In this document: positions 9,763-17,567 of the stretch, in pieces | How positions within the stretch are numbered: position 1 is the stretch's first letter | Layout: each line of letters begins with the position of its first letter | From: Klebsiella sp. BIGb0407 | GTDB taxonomy: Bacteria; Pseudomonadota; Gammaproteobacteria; Enterobacterales; Enterobacteriaceae | DNA length: 64,000 nt | Assembly (NCBI RefSeq): GCF_024807845.1 | Contig: NZ_JANUEQ010000001.1 | Span: forward strand, 806,001-870,000 | Reading direction: 5' to 3' | Position numbers and translations under genes: made by a program | Notes under the pieces: model-generated | What the model was told of the DNA's origin: nothing | What the model saw: only the letters and a program-made list of their open reading frames with translations | The model's database searches: none

Positions 9763-11034
9763 TTACCGTCCCACCCCAAAATCAACCTGAACCACATTTC
9801 CCAAGGCAACCTGCTCCGGCTGGACTAAATGCTGAATAAAGTCCCCCCACTCCAGAAATAACTGTTCGACTTTGGCTGCGCGTTTTCCCGCTTGATAAGT
9901 GGCCACCAACCGATCGCGTTTAGCATGGTTTAAGGCGAGTTCAATAATAGATTCATTGGCATCCAGATACTCGCCGCAGCCGCTGGCAAAGGTGCGGCGT
10001 AAATCGTGGCAAGTGAACGGCTCCGACTGCGGCATATACAAGTTCTTTACCCGCTCCAGCAACCAGCGCAGACTATTGCCGTCAATATGCCCTTTTCCAT
10101 TGTCATGGGAGCGAATGGCTTCAAAAACAAATTCACTGCCTGTGCTGATAGTTCTTTGCCGGGCAATAATGCTCAAAGCTAGGGGATGAAGCGTTATGGT
10201 ATGGCTTTTGCCATTTTTGCTACGTTCAGCGGGAATAATCCATTTATTACCAATAATTTCCTCCCACTTTATCTCGCAGGCTTCACTTCTTCTGGCCCCG
10301 GTCAATAAAATCAATTTCAGGCAATTTGCCTGAGCGGGATGCGCAGCGGTTTCGCTCAAGCCATGCCACAGATCCGCCACTTCTTCTCGTTCCAGCCACC
10401 GTTGGCGGGGGGCCGCCGCAGTCGCTCCAATATCACTGGGGCGTATTGTTCTGGATGGATTAATGCTTATCACGCCGGTATTAACCGCGTAGTCCATACT
10501 TTGTTGCAGAATAGTGAGTGCTTTTTTAGTGCCTGAAGTGGTACGTTTTCTCAGTTTGGTGAGATGGTTAAACAGAAGACTTCTACTCAAGTCAGTCACC
10601 CGTAATTTATGAAGATCGACCATATAAACAGCATAGGTGTGATTATAGGCTTCGGCGCTACGGAATTTAAGGGGTTTGGCAATCGCCTTCCAGGCCATCC
10701 ACTCACTATACAATGCGGCAAAAGTTGGGACAGTACTGGCTTTGAATTTATCCGCGCGCATAACGGAAATAGGATCTAAACCGGCTTTAAGAACCGCCAT
10801 CGCCTGGGTATGGGCTTTACGGGCATCGGTCAGTGTCATGGAGGGGTAACTTCCCAACGTCATCTTTTTAGCTTTGCCTGCATACTGAAAACGATAGAGC
10901 CACGTCTTGGCGGCACAGTCTGGACGCACTTCGATGTACAAGCCAGCACCCGCCCCGCTGGAGACGACTAGCACCTTACGTTTGTCGTCCTCAGATTTCA
11001 GATTAGCTATCTCTCTATCAGTTTTCAGTGCCAT
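9763..11034 (-). CDS. tyrosine recombinase/integrase, intact
   Basis: This is a 423-residue integrase if started at ATG 11032-11034 (MALKTDREIANLK), which has AGGTG nine bases upstream; an extension to 11058 is possible. The order is an N-terminal arm-binding DUF4102-like domain (GAGLYIEVRP), a core-binding domain (about 100-200), and a catalytic domain with R (LTGARRSEA), HxxR (CHDLRRTF) and Tyr (LVATYQAGKR). All catalytic residues are present. It borders the conserved bio locus at 11.3 kb, so it probably belongs to the element that forms the right part of the island. Its attachment site was not found. Confidence 0.9.
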   Translation of the reverse strand: MALKTDREIANLKSEDDKRKVLVVSSGAGAGLYIEVRPDCAAKTWLYRFQYAGKAKKMTLGSYPSMTLTDARKAHTQAMAVLKAGLDPISVMRADKFKASTVPTFAALYSEWMAWKAIAKPLKFRSAEAYNHTYAVYMVDLHKLRVTDLSRSLLFNHLTKLRKRTTSGTKKALTILQQSMDYAVNTGVISINPSRTIRPSDIGATAAAPRQRWLEREEVADLWHGLSETAAHPAQANCLKLILLTGARRSEACEIKWEEIIGNKWIIPAERSKNGKSHTITLHPLALSIIARQRTISTGSEFVFEAIRSHDNGKGHIDGNSLRWLLERVKNLYMPQSEPFTCHDLRRTFASGCGEYLDANESIIELALNHAKRDRLVATYQAGKRAAKVEQLFLEWGDFIQHLVQPEQVALGNVVQVDFGVGR

Positions 11035-11385
11035 AAATTCACCTGTATATGTACCCACAAAAAGCCCGTTTTACGCGTACAAACTGGAGTACAAAATAAA
11101 CGTGGCTAGGGGTGATTATCGGTGAAACAGCATGAGATAACAAGAGACATCAACTTATTGATAGTTAATGTTTTTATTAAACAATTTGAGATATTACGCA
11201 ACAGGGTGAAAATGACTAAATTGCAACTTCTTGTTCAACGTTTAAGAGTTGATAACTTAAATACTATCAGTGTGTTGAGTTAACGAAAGCTAACCCTGTT
11301 ATGGGGTTAGCTTTTTTATTGGTTTTTTGCCACGATTTCGTGCGCAAATCCAATCCTTGACGAAGCGGAAGGCTTAACACTGATA
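11035..11385. other. gene-free boundary between island and bio locus
   Basis: No ORF is supported here. The stretch contains a strong plus-strand terminator at 11286-11317 and is otherwise AT-rich. It is the most likely right boundary of the accessory island, but no direct repeat that would define attR was found. Confidence 0.5.
11286..11317 (+). terminator. Rho-independent terminator without an obvious upstream gene
   Basis: AAAGCTAACCC and GGGTTAGCTTT pair across a short loop, with T residues at 11312-11317. The T-run favours the plus strand, yet the flanking genes are both on the minus strand. It may work bidirectionally for the DUF1284-bioNMY operon or end a small plus-strand RNA. Confidence 0.75.
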
Positions 11386-11856
11386 TTATAGCCGCCGATT
11401 GACGGCAATAATCTGCTTGTCATGTTCAAATGTATGGGGTTTAAGCCGGGTTTGACGAAAATCATTTTCGGCGATTTTATTACAGTGTGCCAGCCAGCTA
11501 CAGGATTGACAGGCTGTGCGTATCTCGCCGGATAAAAATGCCCGGCGCAGACGTTTGACATTGTTGGCATCAAACACAATCCTGTGCCCCGGGCTGAGAT
11601 CCTCATCTAACAGTCGGCCTATATCGGCTAATGCCTGACCGTCAATTTCACTGGAATGGTCGTCCGCACAGTGGAAATCAGGCTGGCAGAGCATGGGCTG
11701 GCAAACATCATCGGCTCCGGCCACAATCACCGCCTCTTCTCCACGCGACAGTCTGCGCACAATACGATTAAAGTTAAGCGAAAAGTCCGGAGTGTAGCCG
11801 TTTCCTTTATAGGTTAAAAGGCAGAGTAAATGATGGCCACGCAGTCGAATTGTCAT
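11386..11856 (-). CDS. DUF1284 protein, last gene of bioYMN operon
   Basis: The 156-residue protein starts IRLRGHHLLCLLTYKGNGY, the signature of DUF1284 proteins. Cysteines occur in VCQPMLCQPDFHC (about residues 70-85) and in TACQSCSWLAHC (about 118-130), which suggests a metal or iron-sulfur site. It ends one base before the bioN-like gene, so it is the distal gene of the biotin-uptake operon. The function of DUF1284 is unknown; the link to biotin here rests on gene order. Confidence 0.8.
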   Translation of the reverse strand: MTIRLRGHHLLCLLTYKGNGYTPDFSLNFNRIVRRLSRGEEAVIVAGADDVCQPMLCQPDFHCADDHSSEIDGQALADIGRLLDEDLSPGHRIVFDANNVKRLRRAFLSGEIRTACQSCSWLAHCNKIAENDFRQTRLKPHTFEHDKQIIAVNRRL

Positions 11857-12465
11857 TTATCTGTCATCCTGGAGGTCAGGAGAGCGGGCTCGAATAGCCT
11901 CAGAAATCTGGTCACCCGACTTGAGGATCCTGACAATAAGTGGAACCAGTAACGCGAGTAAATTCTTGTCCAGACCTCGTGCACGTTGCGCCATGCGCAC
12001 CTCGTCAAAAAGGGTGCGGATCATCGGAATAAAACGCAAAGAAAGCGAGATAGCCAAAGCAATTTGCGCCGCGGGTACCCAGCGTGGTGCAGAGCGCAAC
12101 AGCCTCATAATACCCTCGACAAACTCGCTTGACCGGGTCGTGGTGGTCACAAGGTGGGCTGCCAGAATAAGGCAGGCGAAGCGGATGAGAATAAAGATAG
12201 CCAATGAGAGTTCAATAATGAGCCACTGGAAAATAAATATGGCTGTCAGAACAGGTATTGCAGGTCGGATCCCTTGTAAAATCTGGCGCCAGCCTAAGCC
12301 TGCCGCCCAATAGCCCAGTAAAAGAAGGCCGCTGGCCGCGGCTAACCACTCCCAGCGTTCAAATACAAATACCACGGAACAATAGACGGCTAAGCAGACG
12401 ATTTTTAAGGCTGGTGTCGCCCGATGAACAGCGCTGCTGCCTGGAAGATAGCTATCGGATATCAC
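11857..12465 (-). CDS. bioN: ECF transporter T component, BioN-like
   Basis: The 202-residue membrane protein has four or five hydrophobic segments and the two short cytoplasmic motifs of energy-coupling-factor T subunits: AQRARGLD (about residue 162) and IRARSPD near the C-terminus (normally ARG; here ARS). T subunits link the ATPase to the substrate-binding S component. The 4-bp overlap with the ATPase gene and the nearby bioY make it BioN of a dedicated biotin ECF transporter. Confidence 0.85.
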   Translation of the reverse strand: MISDSYLPGSSAVHRATPALKIVCLAVYCSVVFVFERWEWLAAASGLLLLGYWAAGLGWRQILQGIRPAIPVLTAIFIFQWLIIELSLAIFILIRFACLILAAHLVTTTTRSSEFVEGIMRLLRSAPRWVPAAQIALAISLSLRFIPMIRTLFDEVRMAQRARGLDKNLLALLVPLIVRILKSGDQISEAIRARSPDLQDDR

Positions 12466-13127
12466 GCATATTCCTCAATATAGCTATCAAGCACGGTATC
12501 TGGCGAGCCATCGTGCTTGATTCCGCCCCCGGCGATATGGATAACTCTGTTAAACCGGCGCAGCAGCTCCAAATCATGGGTAATCATCACGACCTGCTGA
12601 GAAAGGCTATCAATAGCGTCAATCAGCATTCGTTTATTTTTCAGGTCCAGAAGCGTAGTCGGTTCGTCAAAGACAATCACTCGGGGCTTCATAACCAATA
12701 CCCCCGCCAAGGCAACCATTTGACGTTCCCCACCGCTGAGCTGATGGGCAAAACGGTTAAGCAGAGGGCCAAGTTTGAAACGCGTGACCACTTCATCCAG
12801 GCGTTGGTTCATTTCTGTCGGCGATAAGCGCAGATTTTTAAGGCCGAACCTGAGGTCTTCCTCCACGACAGGATAGACGATTTGATTGTCGGGATTTTGA
12901 AAAACAAAGCCTACCTCGCGGCGACGCGCCTTGACGTCCTGCTGACCATTGTAGTTAATGTGTCCGGAGGTCGGTATCTCTAGCCCATTGAGTAATTTAG
13001 CAAAAGTGCTTTTACCTGAACCATTTAACCCGATGATACCGACGCGTTTTTCATCAATTGTGGTGGATATGTTTTGCAGTAAAAAACGATGGTCTTTTTT
13101 TACTGCGACCTCAGTAAACTCAAACAT
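12462..13127 (-). CDS. bioM: ECF transporter ATPase, BioM-like
   Basis: This is a 221-residue ABC ATPase of the ECF/CbiO type, with Walker A GLNGSGKST (about 34-42), Q-loop VFQNPDNQI, signature LSGGERQ, Walker B VIVFDEPTT and switch His in MITHDLE. The Q-loop form QNPDNQ is characteristic of ECF ATPases. It powers biotin uptake together with BioN and BioY. It lies 47 bp downstream of bioY and overlaps bioN by 4 bp. Confidence 0.9.
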   Translation of the reverse strand: MFEFTEVAVKKDHRFLLQNISTTIDEKRVGIIGLNGSGKSTFAKLLNGLEIPTSGHINYNGQQDVKARRREVGFVFQNPDNQIVYPVVEEDLRFGLKNLRLSPTEMNQRLDEVVTRFKLGPLLNRFAHQLSGGERQMVALAGVLVMKPRVIVFDEPTTLLDLKNKRMLIDAIDSLSQQVVMITHDLELLRRFNRVIHIAGGGIKHDGSPDTVLDSYIEEYA

Positions 13128-13174
13128 ACCCAGTTTTTCTCGTGTTATTCATTATTCCTGCCAAATATCGGTAT

Positions 13175-13723
13175 TCAGGACTTAGCGCTGATAAGGGGGT
13201 AAGACCGGCGTACCGAAAGGGTCACACCCGCGGCAATCGTAGCTTTAATAATATCGCCGATTAAAAATGGCGTACTGCCCAAGGCAACGACGCCGACCGG
13301 AAGATGAGATACCGCAGCATTCCATGGAATACCAATCAGATAGATAATGCCTATTCCACCTGTGCAGATGGCGACAAAGGCGATAGCAAAGTTCAGCCGC
13401 AGCCAAAAACGCTCAACCAGCCAACCCACTACCGCGGCGCAGAAGATCCACCCGAGTAAATAACCTCCGCTTGGACCAAAAAAGACCCCAAATCCTCCTC
13501 GACCACCGGACAACAGCGGTAAACCCACGCTGACCAGGACAACAAAAAGCACCATAGAGAGCGCGCCACGCCGCGCACCAAGAATACTTCCCGCAAGCAT
13601 CGGGCCCAAGGTTTGCGCCGTAATCGGCACGCCGATAGCCGGTAGCTGAATCGGGGGGAAAATACCGAGCACGGTAGTCAGTGCCGCAAACATAGCCATA
13701 AAAACAATATCCCTGGTATTCAC
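13175..13723 (-). CDS. bioY: biotin transporter S component BioY
   Basis: The 182-residue membrane protein has about six hydrophobic helices and typical BioY motifs: PIQLPAIGVPITAQTLGPML (residues about 24-43) and GGRGGFGVFFGPSGGYLLGW (about 73-92). It binds biotin in the membrane and is energised by the BioM/BioN pair encoded next. It is first in the minus-strand operon; its start faces the BirA-type operator 147 bp upstream, so biotin-dependent repression is likely. Confidence 0.93.
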   Translation of the reverse strand: MNTRDIVFMAMFAALTTVLGIFPPIQLPAIGVPITAQTLGPMLAGSILGARRGALSMVLFVVLVSVGLPLLSGGRGGFGVFFGPSGGYLLGWIFCAAVVGWLVERFWLRLNFAIAFVAICTGGIGIIYLIGIPWNAAVSHLPVGVVALGSTPFLIGDIIKATIAAGVTLSVRRSYPLISAKS

Positions 13724-13869
13724 ACCGACACTCTCTTATCTCTCATCATATTTTTATGTTCCTTAACCTAACCAAGGGACAATTCAGCTACGCTGCGATC
13801 GGCTAGCCAAATGTTACTTTGCCTTTTCCCCATCAGGTAAGAGAAAAGTATGCAAACAATCATACATAG

Positions 13870-13902
13870 TTGTAAACTAATAAATCAATATTAGGTTTAC
13901 AA
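13870..13902. promoter_or_regulatory. BirA (biotin repressor) operator
   Basis: TTGTAAACT, a 15-base spacer and GGTTTACAA form a 33-bp dyad that matches the gammaproteobacterial BirA box (TTGTAAACC and GGTTTACAA, spacer about 15-16) in 17 of 18 half-site positions. It lies between divergent bioY and the nitroreductase gene, 60 bp from the latter's start, so it can control both operons. Confidence 0.9.
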
Positions 13903-13962
13903 TATAGCCCTTCCCTTTTAACTGGCAAACGGCTTTATGGCCATTAAGTAGAATGACTGTCT

Positions 13963-14664
13963 ATGGATATCCAGCATCACCCCTTTTCCCAGTTGCTGTT
14001 AAATCGCCACTCGTGTCGGGATTTTTTACCTGAGGCTGTTCCCCAAAGCGTAATAAAAAAAATGATAGCGCTGGCGCGAGCAGCTCCGAGCGGCGCTAAC
14101 TTGCAGCCCGGCAAATTTCATGCATTGACAGGTGAACCCCTGGGACACCTAGTCAGAGAATTGGCCGATTTTAGCGCCAGTAACCCACCTGAACCCGTCT
14201 CTTATAGCTATTTCCCTCAGCCTATGCCGGGCGAGTTGAAGCTGCGCCAGCGGGAAGCGGGCTACGCGCTTTATGGTGCTTTAAATATTCAACGTCGTGA
14301 TATCGCCGCACGTAAACAACAGTTTGCCGCAAATTACCGTTTTTTTGATGCGCCAGTGGGCATAGTAGTGACCATCGACAAAGAGATGGGATCAGGATGT
14401 TTTATGGATCTAGGCATGTTTATGATGAGCTTCTTGATGCTAGCCGAAAGCGCCGGCTACAGCAGTTGCGTGATTGGTGCATTGAGCAACTATGGAGCAG
14501 CAATCCACCGGTTATTGTCTTTGCCTGCCGATGAACAAGTGGTGTGCGGGATTGCTTTAGGCCGAGCCAACCACCAGGCCGCGGTCAATCAATTCCGCAC
14601 CAGCCGAATAGCGCTGGAAGATTTTGCCACCTTTCAAGGATTTAAGCGTCGGGAGATACAGTGA
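13963..14664 (+). CDS. nitroreductase-family flavoprotein, biotin-linked operon
   Basis: The 233-residue protein starts with the FMN-binding nitroreductase pattern LLNRHSCRDF (about 12-21) and AAPSGANLQPGKF (about 45-57), and ends with a second phosphate-binding part CVIGALSNYG and GIALGRANHQAAVN. Members reduce nitro groups, quinones or enones with NAD(P)H and FMN. The ligase gene overlaps its stop (GTGA). The BirA operator 60 bp upstream suggests repression when biotin is abundant and a role in making or salvaging a biotin precursor. The substrate is unknown. Confidence 0.85.
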   Translation: MDIQHHPFSQLLLNRHSCRDFLPEAVPQSVIKKMIALARAAPSGANLQPGKFHALTGEPLGHLVRELADFSASNPPEPVSYSYFPQPMPGELKLRQREAGYALYGALNIQRRDIAARKQQFAANYRFFDAPVGIVVTIDKEMGSGCFMDLGMFMMSFLMLAESAGYSSCVIGALSNYGAAIHRLLSLPADEQVVCGIALGRANHQAAVNQFRTSRIALEDFATFQGFKRREIQ

Positions 14665-15803
14665 CAAGCTTAATTCACTATCACGGCCTGCCGATTGAAC
14701 AGGCTCATGGCGATACACCCCGGGCTCTGCAATTACTTGCAGAGCTATGCGACAAGCAACGCAGCTTTCGCGCTCTGCAGCAGTCACCCTGGATAACCCC
14801 TCTGGAAGGCTATCACTATATCGAGTGTTCCACCGGGGGTACCAGTGGTGCAGCCAAAATTATTCGTCGTCACTGGGATTCATGGCAATGCTCTTTCAGG
14901 GTTAACCAGAGCCACTTTAATCTCAGCATCGACGATCGTTATGCGGTATTTGGCGAGTTAAATCATTCTCTGGCGCTGTATGCAATCTGCGAGTCAATCG
15001 CGTTAGGTCTTCCCGTAGAGGTTCTTAGCCGTATGCGCCCACGCTCCCAGCTAGCCCGGCTTATCGGGAGCGGCGTTACAGTACTCTATATTACGCCGAC
15101 TCAACTGCGTTTATTAATCGCGGCCGGTGAACCTTGCCCTCATGTACGTCTGATCCTCTGCGGCGGGAGTAAGCTCGATGTCCGACTGCTTGAACAAACC
15201 AAGCAGAACTTTCCAAATGCGCGTATTCATGAGTTTTACGGTGCCTCTGAAACCAGTTTTATCACGCTCAGTGACAGCAATACGCCGCCGGGCTCAGTAG
15301 GAAAAGCCTATCCCGGCGTGGATATTATCATCAAGAATATCTCTCAGCAGGTCGGGGAAGTTTGGCTGAAAAGTCCCTATTTATTTGAAAACTATGCACA
15401 GGGAAGCAGCGATGAAACCCGCTATTGCGCAGGCTATATCACCGTCGGGGAAATGGGGCGCCTCGATAGCTCAGGCAATCTGTGGCTTTATGGCCGTAAA
15501 AGCCGCATGGTCACATCCGCAGACAGTAATGTTTATCCCGAGCGGGTTGAAGCCCTGTTAAGTCAGCTAACAGGCTCTTTATGCGCCGTGATTGCCCGTC
15601 CGGACAGGCTACGAGGGTGGGTATTATGGGCTTATATACAAGGCACCCTGAGTGACGGACAAGAGCAAAGCCTCCGTCAGGCCATTCGCCAGCAGCTAGG
15701 CAGCATCATGGAGCCGAAAAAGTTCTTTGGGCTGACGTGCTTTCCACAGTTACCCTCAGGCAAGCCTGATTTGCAAAAACTTGAGGCAGGGTTAACTTTA
15801 TGA
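14661..15803 (+). CDS. short AMP-dependent acyl-CoA ligase (ANL family)
   Basis: The 380-residue protein has the adenylation motifs in order: a P-loop-like STGGTSGAAK at 57-66 (usually SSGTTGxPK), FYGASE (A5, about 192), YITVGEMGRLD with YGRKSRM (A7/A8, about 250-285) and PSGKPDLQKL at the end (A10). Typical ligases are 480-550 residues with the P-loop near 150, so about 100 N-terminal residues are absent. The GTG start overlaps the upstream stop and the downstream thiolase overlaps by 4 bp. The layout with bioY recalls the Bacillus yhfU-yhfT-yhfS biotin operon (BioY, ligase, thiolase). A pimelate-like acyl substrate is an inference. Confidence 0.8.
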   Translation: MTSLIHYHGLPIEQAHGDTPRALQLLAELCDKQRSFRALQQSPWITPLEGYHYIECSTGGTSGAAKIIRRHWDSWQCSFRVNQSHFNLSIDDRYAVFGELNHSLALYAICESIALGLPVEVLSRMRPRSQLARLIGSGVTVLYITPTQLRLLIAAGEPCPHVRLILCGGSKLDVRLLEQTKQNFPNARIHEFYGASETSFITLSDSNTPPGSVGKAYPGVDIIIKNISQQVGEVWLKSPYLFENYAQGSSDETRYCAGYITVGEMGRLDSSGNLWLYGRKSRMVTSADSNVYPERVEALLSQLTGSLCAVIARPDRLRGWVLWAYIQGTLSDGQEQSLRQAIRQQLGSIMEPKKFFGLTCFPQLPSGKPDLQKLEAGLTL

Positions 15804-16909
15804 GCGTGATCATTGCCGCCCGCAGAACCGCTGTGGTGCCGCGCGGAGGGGCATTTCAACATCTTTCCGTCTACCAACTAGCCGCGCCTGTTATCCAGAG
15901 CTTACTGGAACAGAGCGGTATCGCCCCCCAGGAGGTTGATCAGATTATTGTCGCCAATAGTCTTGCAGGTGGGGGTAACACGGCCAGACTGGTTGGATTA
16001 GCCGCCGGGATCCCGCAGGTATCGGGTATCTCGATTGATACCCAGTGTACCGGAGGGCTGGAGGCTCTGAGGCTGGCCTCAGCATTAGTGGATGCCGGTG
16101 CTGCCGAGATTGTCATCGCTGGTGGCGCTGAAAGCTACTCACGCAGGCCGCTGCGGGCGAAAACCTTTGCCGATGGACGTACGCCTGAGTTTTATTTACG
16201 TCCCGCTTTTACCCCGTTTCCCGACAGGGATCCCGATATGACCGAAGCGGCTGAGGCCCTCGCCGCCCGCTTTGGTATCACTCGCCAACAGCAAGATGAC
16301 TATGCCATCGCCAGCCACAGTAAAGCGCTGTCATCCCGAGCGGATCTGACCGCTGAGATAGAACCGCTGGAAGCAATAGACATGGATGTTTACACCCGCA
16401 AGTTGGGGAGTAAATTAGCCGCCCGTTCACCCATACTGGCGGGCAGCGTCAGCCTGGCCTCCACGGCGATTGAAGCTGATGGAGCAGCTTTTTGTCTGGT
16501 CGTTTCCCAAGCCGTGGCTAAAAAACTCAACATCGGTTTTATGGCGGAAATTAGCCACTACGTCAGTGTTGGTGCCGATATTAATCTACCGGGCCATGCA
16601 CCCGTCGCCGCGATAAACCAGCTCTTTGCAGACCGGCCACAAACGGACAGGCGGCGCTGCATCGTTGAGATGATGGAAGCCTATGCCGTGCAAGCTATCG
16701 TCTGCCTGAATGAAACCAGGTTAAATCATCATCGAGCGAATCTTGCGGGCGGCGCTCTGGCGCGCGGCCACCCGATTGGTGCCTCCGGGACTATTCTGGC
16801 CTGTCGCCTGTTCCATGGTTTAAAAACCGCCGACTATGGGCAGGGGATCTGCGCGATTGCCGGTGCCGGTGGGCTGGGAGCAGCCATGTTGCTCACGGCT
16901 AAAAACTGA
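15800..16909 (+). CDS. divergent thiolase, biotin-linked operon
   Basis: The 369-residue protein has thiolase fold motifs: IDTQCTGGLEALRLA with the nucleophile C83 and GGALARGHPIGASG with the active His near the C-terminus. Two usually fixed residues differ. The NEAF box reads MEAY, and the final CxGGGxG box reads AGAGGLG with Ala where the acid/base Cys normally lies; a Cys occurs three residues earlier. Ordinary reversible thiolysis is therefore doubtful and another condensing or acyl-transfer role is possible. It is the last gene of the BirA-linked operon and parallels yhfS of Bacillus. Confidence 0.82.
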   Translation: MSVIIAARRTAVVPRGGAFQHLSVYQLAAPVIQSLLEQSGIAPQEVDQIIVANSLAGGGNTARLVGLAAGIPQVSGISIDTQCTGGLEALRLASALVDAGAAEIVIAGGAESYSRRPLRAKTFADGRTPEFYLRPAFTPFPDRDPDMTEAAEALAARFGITRQQQDDYAIASHSKALSSRADLTAEIEPLEAIDMDVYTRKLGSKLAARSPILAGSVSLASTAIEADGAAFCLVVSQAVAKKLNIGFMAEISHYVSVGADINLPGHAPVAAINQLFADRPQTDRRRCIVEMMEAYAVQAIVCLNETRLNHHRANLAGGALARGHPIGASGTILACRLFHGLKTADYGQGICAIAGAGGLGAAMLLTAKN

Positions 16910-16969
16910 CTACCCCCCTTCATTCAGCACAACCGTAATGACAGAAAATATCGGCAGATGTAGGTATTT

Positions 16970-17222
16970 TTAATATTTCTGTGGGCTAACAGGGGCAACC
17001 TGCTCCTGTTCGATCCAGGGTAGATTCGCCAGATCGTTGTAGAGTGCTAAAATAGCTGGATAGTGTCTTGCTGATTCAAGCGCCTGCATTAATTCAACTA
17101 CCGGTTTATCAACGAGTTCGTCATCAGCCTGAATCCGTGCTTGCACCTCCACCCCATAAGGTATGGCTGGGTAACCCTGATACTGAGTGGGAGCGGATGA
17201 TCGAACTTGAACTGAGGCCTAA
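16970..17222 (-). other. possible short gene or gene remnant
   Basis: An open minus-strand frame bounded upstream by TAG near 17220 reads QGYPAIPYGVEVQARIQADD, then LMQALESARHYPAILALYND and ends VSPQKY. There is no ATG; a GTG at 17150-17152 would give 60 residues. The amino-acid pattern is protein-like and amphipathic, but I do not recognise the family and no ribosome site is convincing. It may be the tail of a lost gene. Confidence 0.3.
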
Positions 17223-17255
17223 TCCACTGATAGTTGATTCTCTTCTTCACCAAGT

Positions 17256-17293
17256 CAAACTGTCTCAATTAATCATTTTTTTGAGACAGTTTG
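17256..17293. other. perfect 13-bp stem-loop abutting a small ORF
   Basis: CAAACTGTCTCAA (17256-17268) pairs perfectly with TTGAGACAGTTTG (17281-17293) across a 12-base AT-rich loop. The start of the 17295 ORF follows after one base, so the stem would cover any ribosome site for that ORF. It could be a terminator-like structure or a translational lock. Confidence 0.7.
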
Positions 17294-17294
17294 T

Positions 17295-17510
17295 ATGCCG
17301 ATTAAATCCCCTCTTAACTGCTCCAATTTAGCGATTTCGCTAGCGAGTGGCGGTAGTATCCGTGTGCTGGAAGATAAGGGCGCAATCTACGGTTTGATGT
17401 ATTCCAGTACCGGGTTTGAAACGGGCAACAAACTGCTTATATTGCCCAATTCAATCTATGATTATGTCGCTTCCCTGCCTGCCGAAGCAGACAAACACAA
17501 ATTGACTTGA
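17295..17510 (+). CDS. hypothetical 71-residue protein
   Basis: It starts MPIKSPLNCSNLAISLASGG and continues with hydrophobic and aromatic stretches (KGAIYGLMYSSTGF, LLILPNSIYDYV). I do not recognise it. There is no signal peptide or clear membrane helix, and the start is immediately preceded by a perfect stem-loop rather than a ribosome site. It might be a true orphan gene, or the distal end of a broken gene. It lies 57 bp upstream of the HEAT-repeat gene on the same strand. Confidence 0.4.
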   Translation: MPIKSPLNCSNLAISLASGGSIRVLEDKGAIYGLMYSSTGFETGNKLLILPNSIYDYVASLPAEADKHKLT

Positions 17511-17567
17511 GCCCTACCAGCCCTTATAGATAAGCGTAATGCTATAAAATTTCTGGAAAGTTAGCTT

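Noticed and set aside
12258-12827. 189-residue plus-strand frame opposite the bioM/bioN genes
   Set aside because: It is antisense to two well-supported overlapping ECF genes, has no recognisable motif or ribosome site, and is explained by the coding pattern of the opposite strand.
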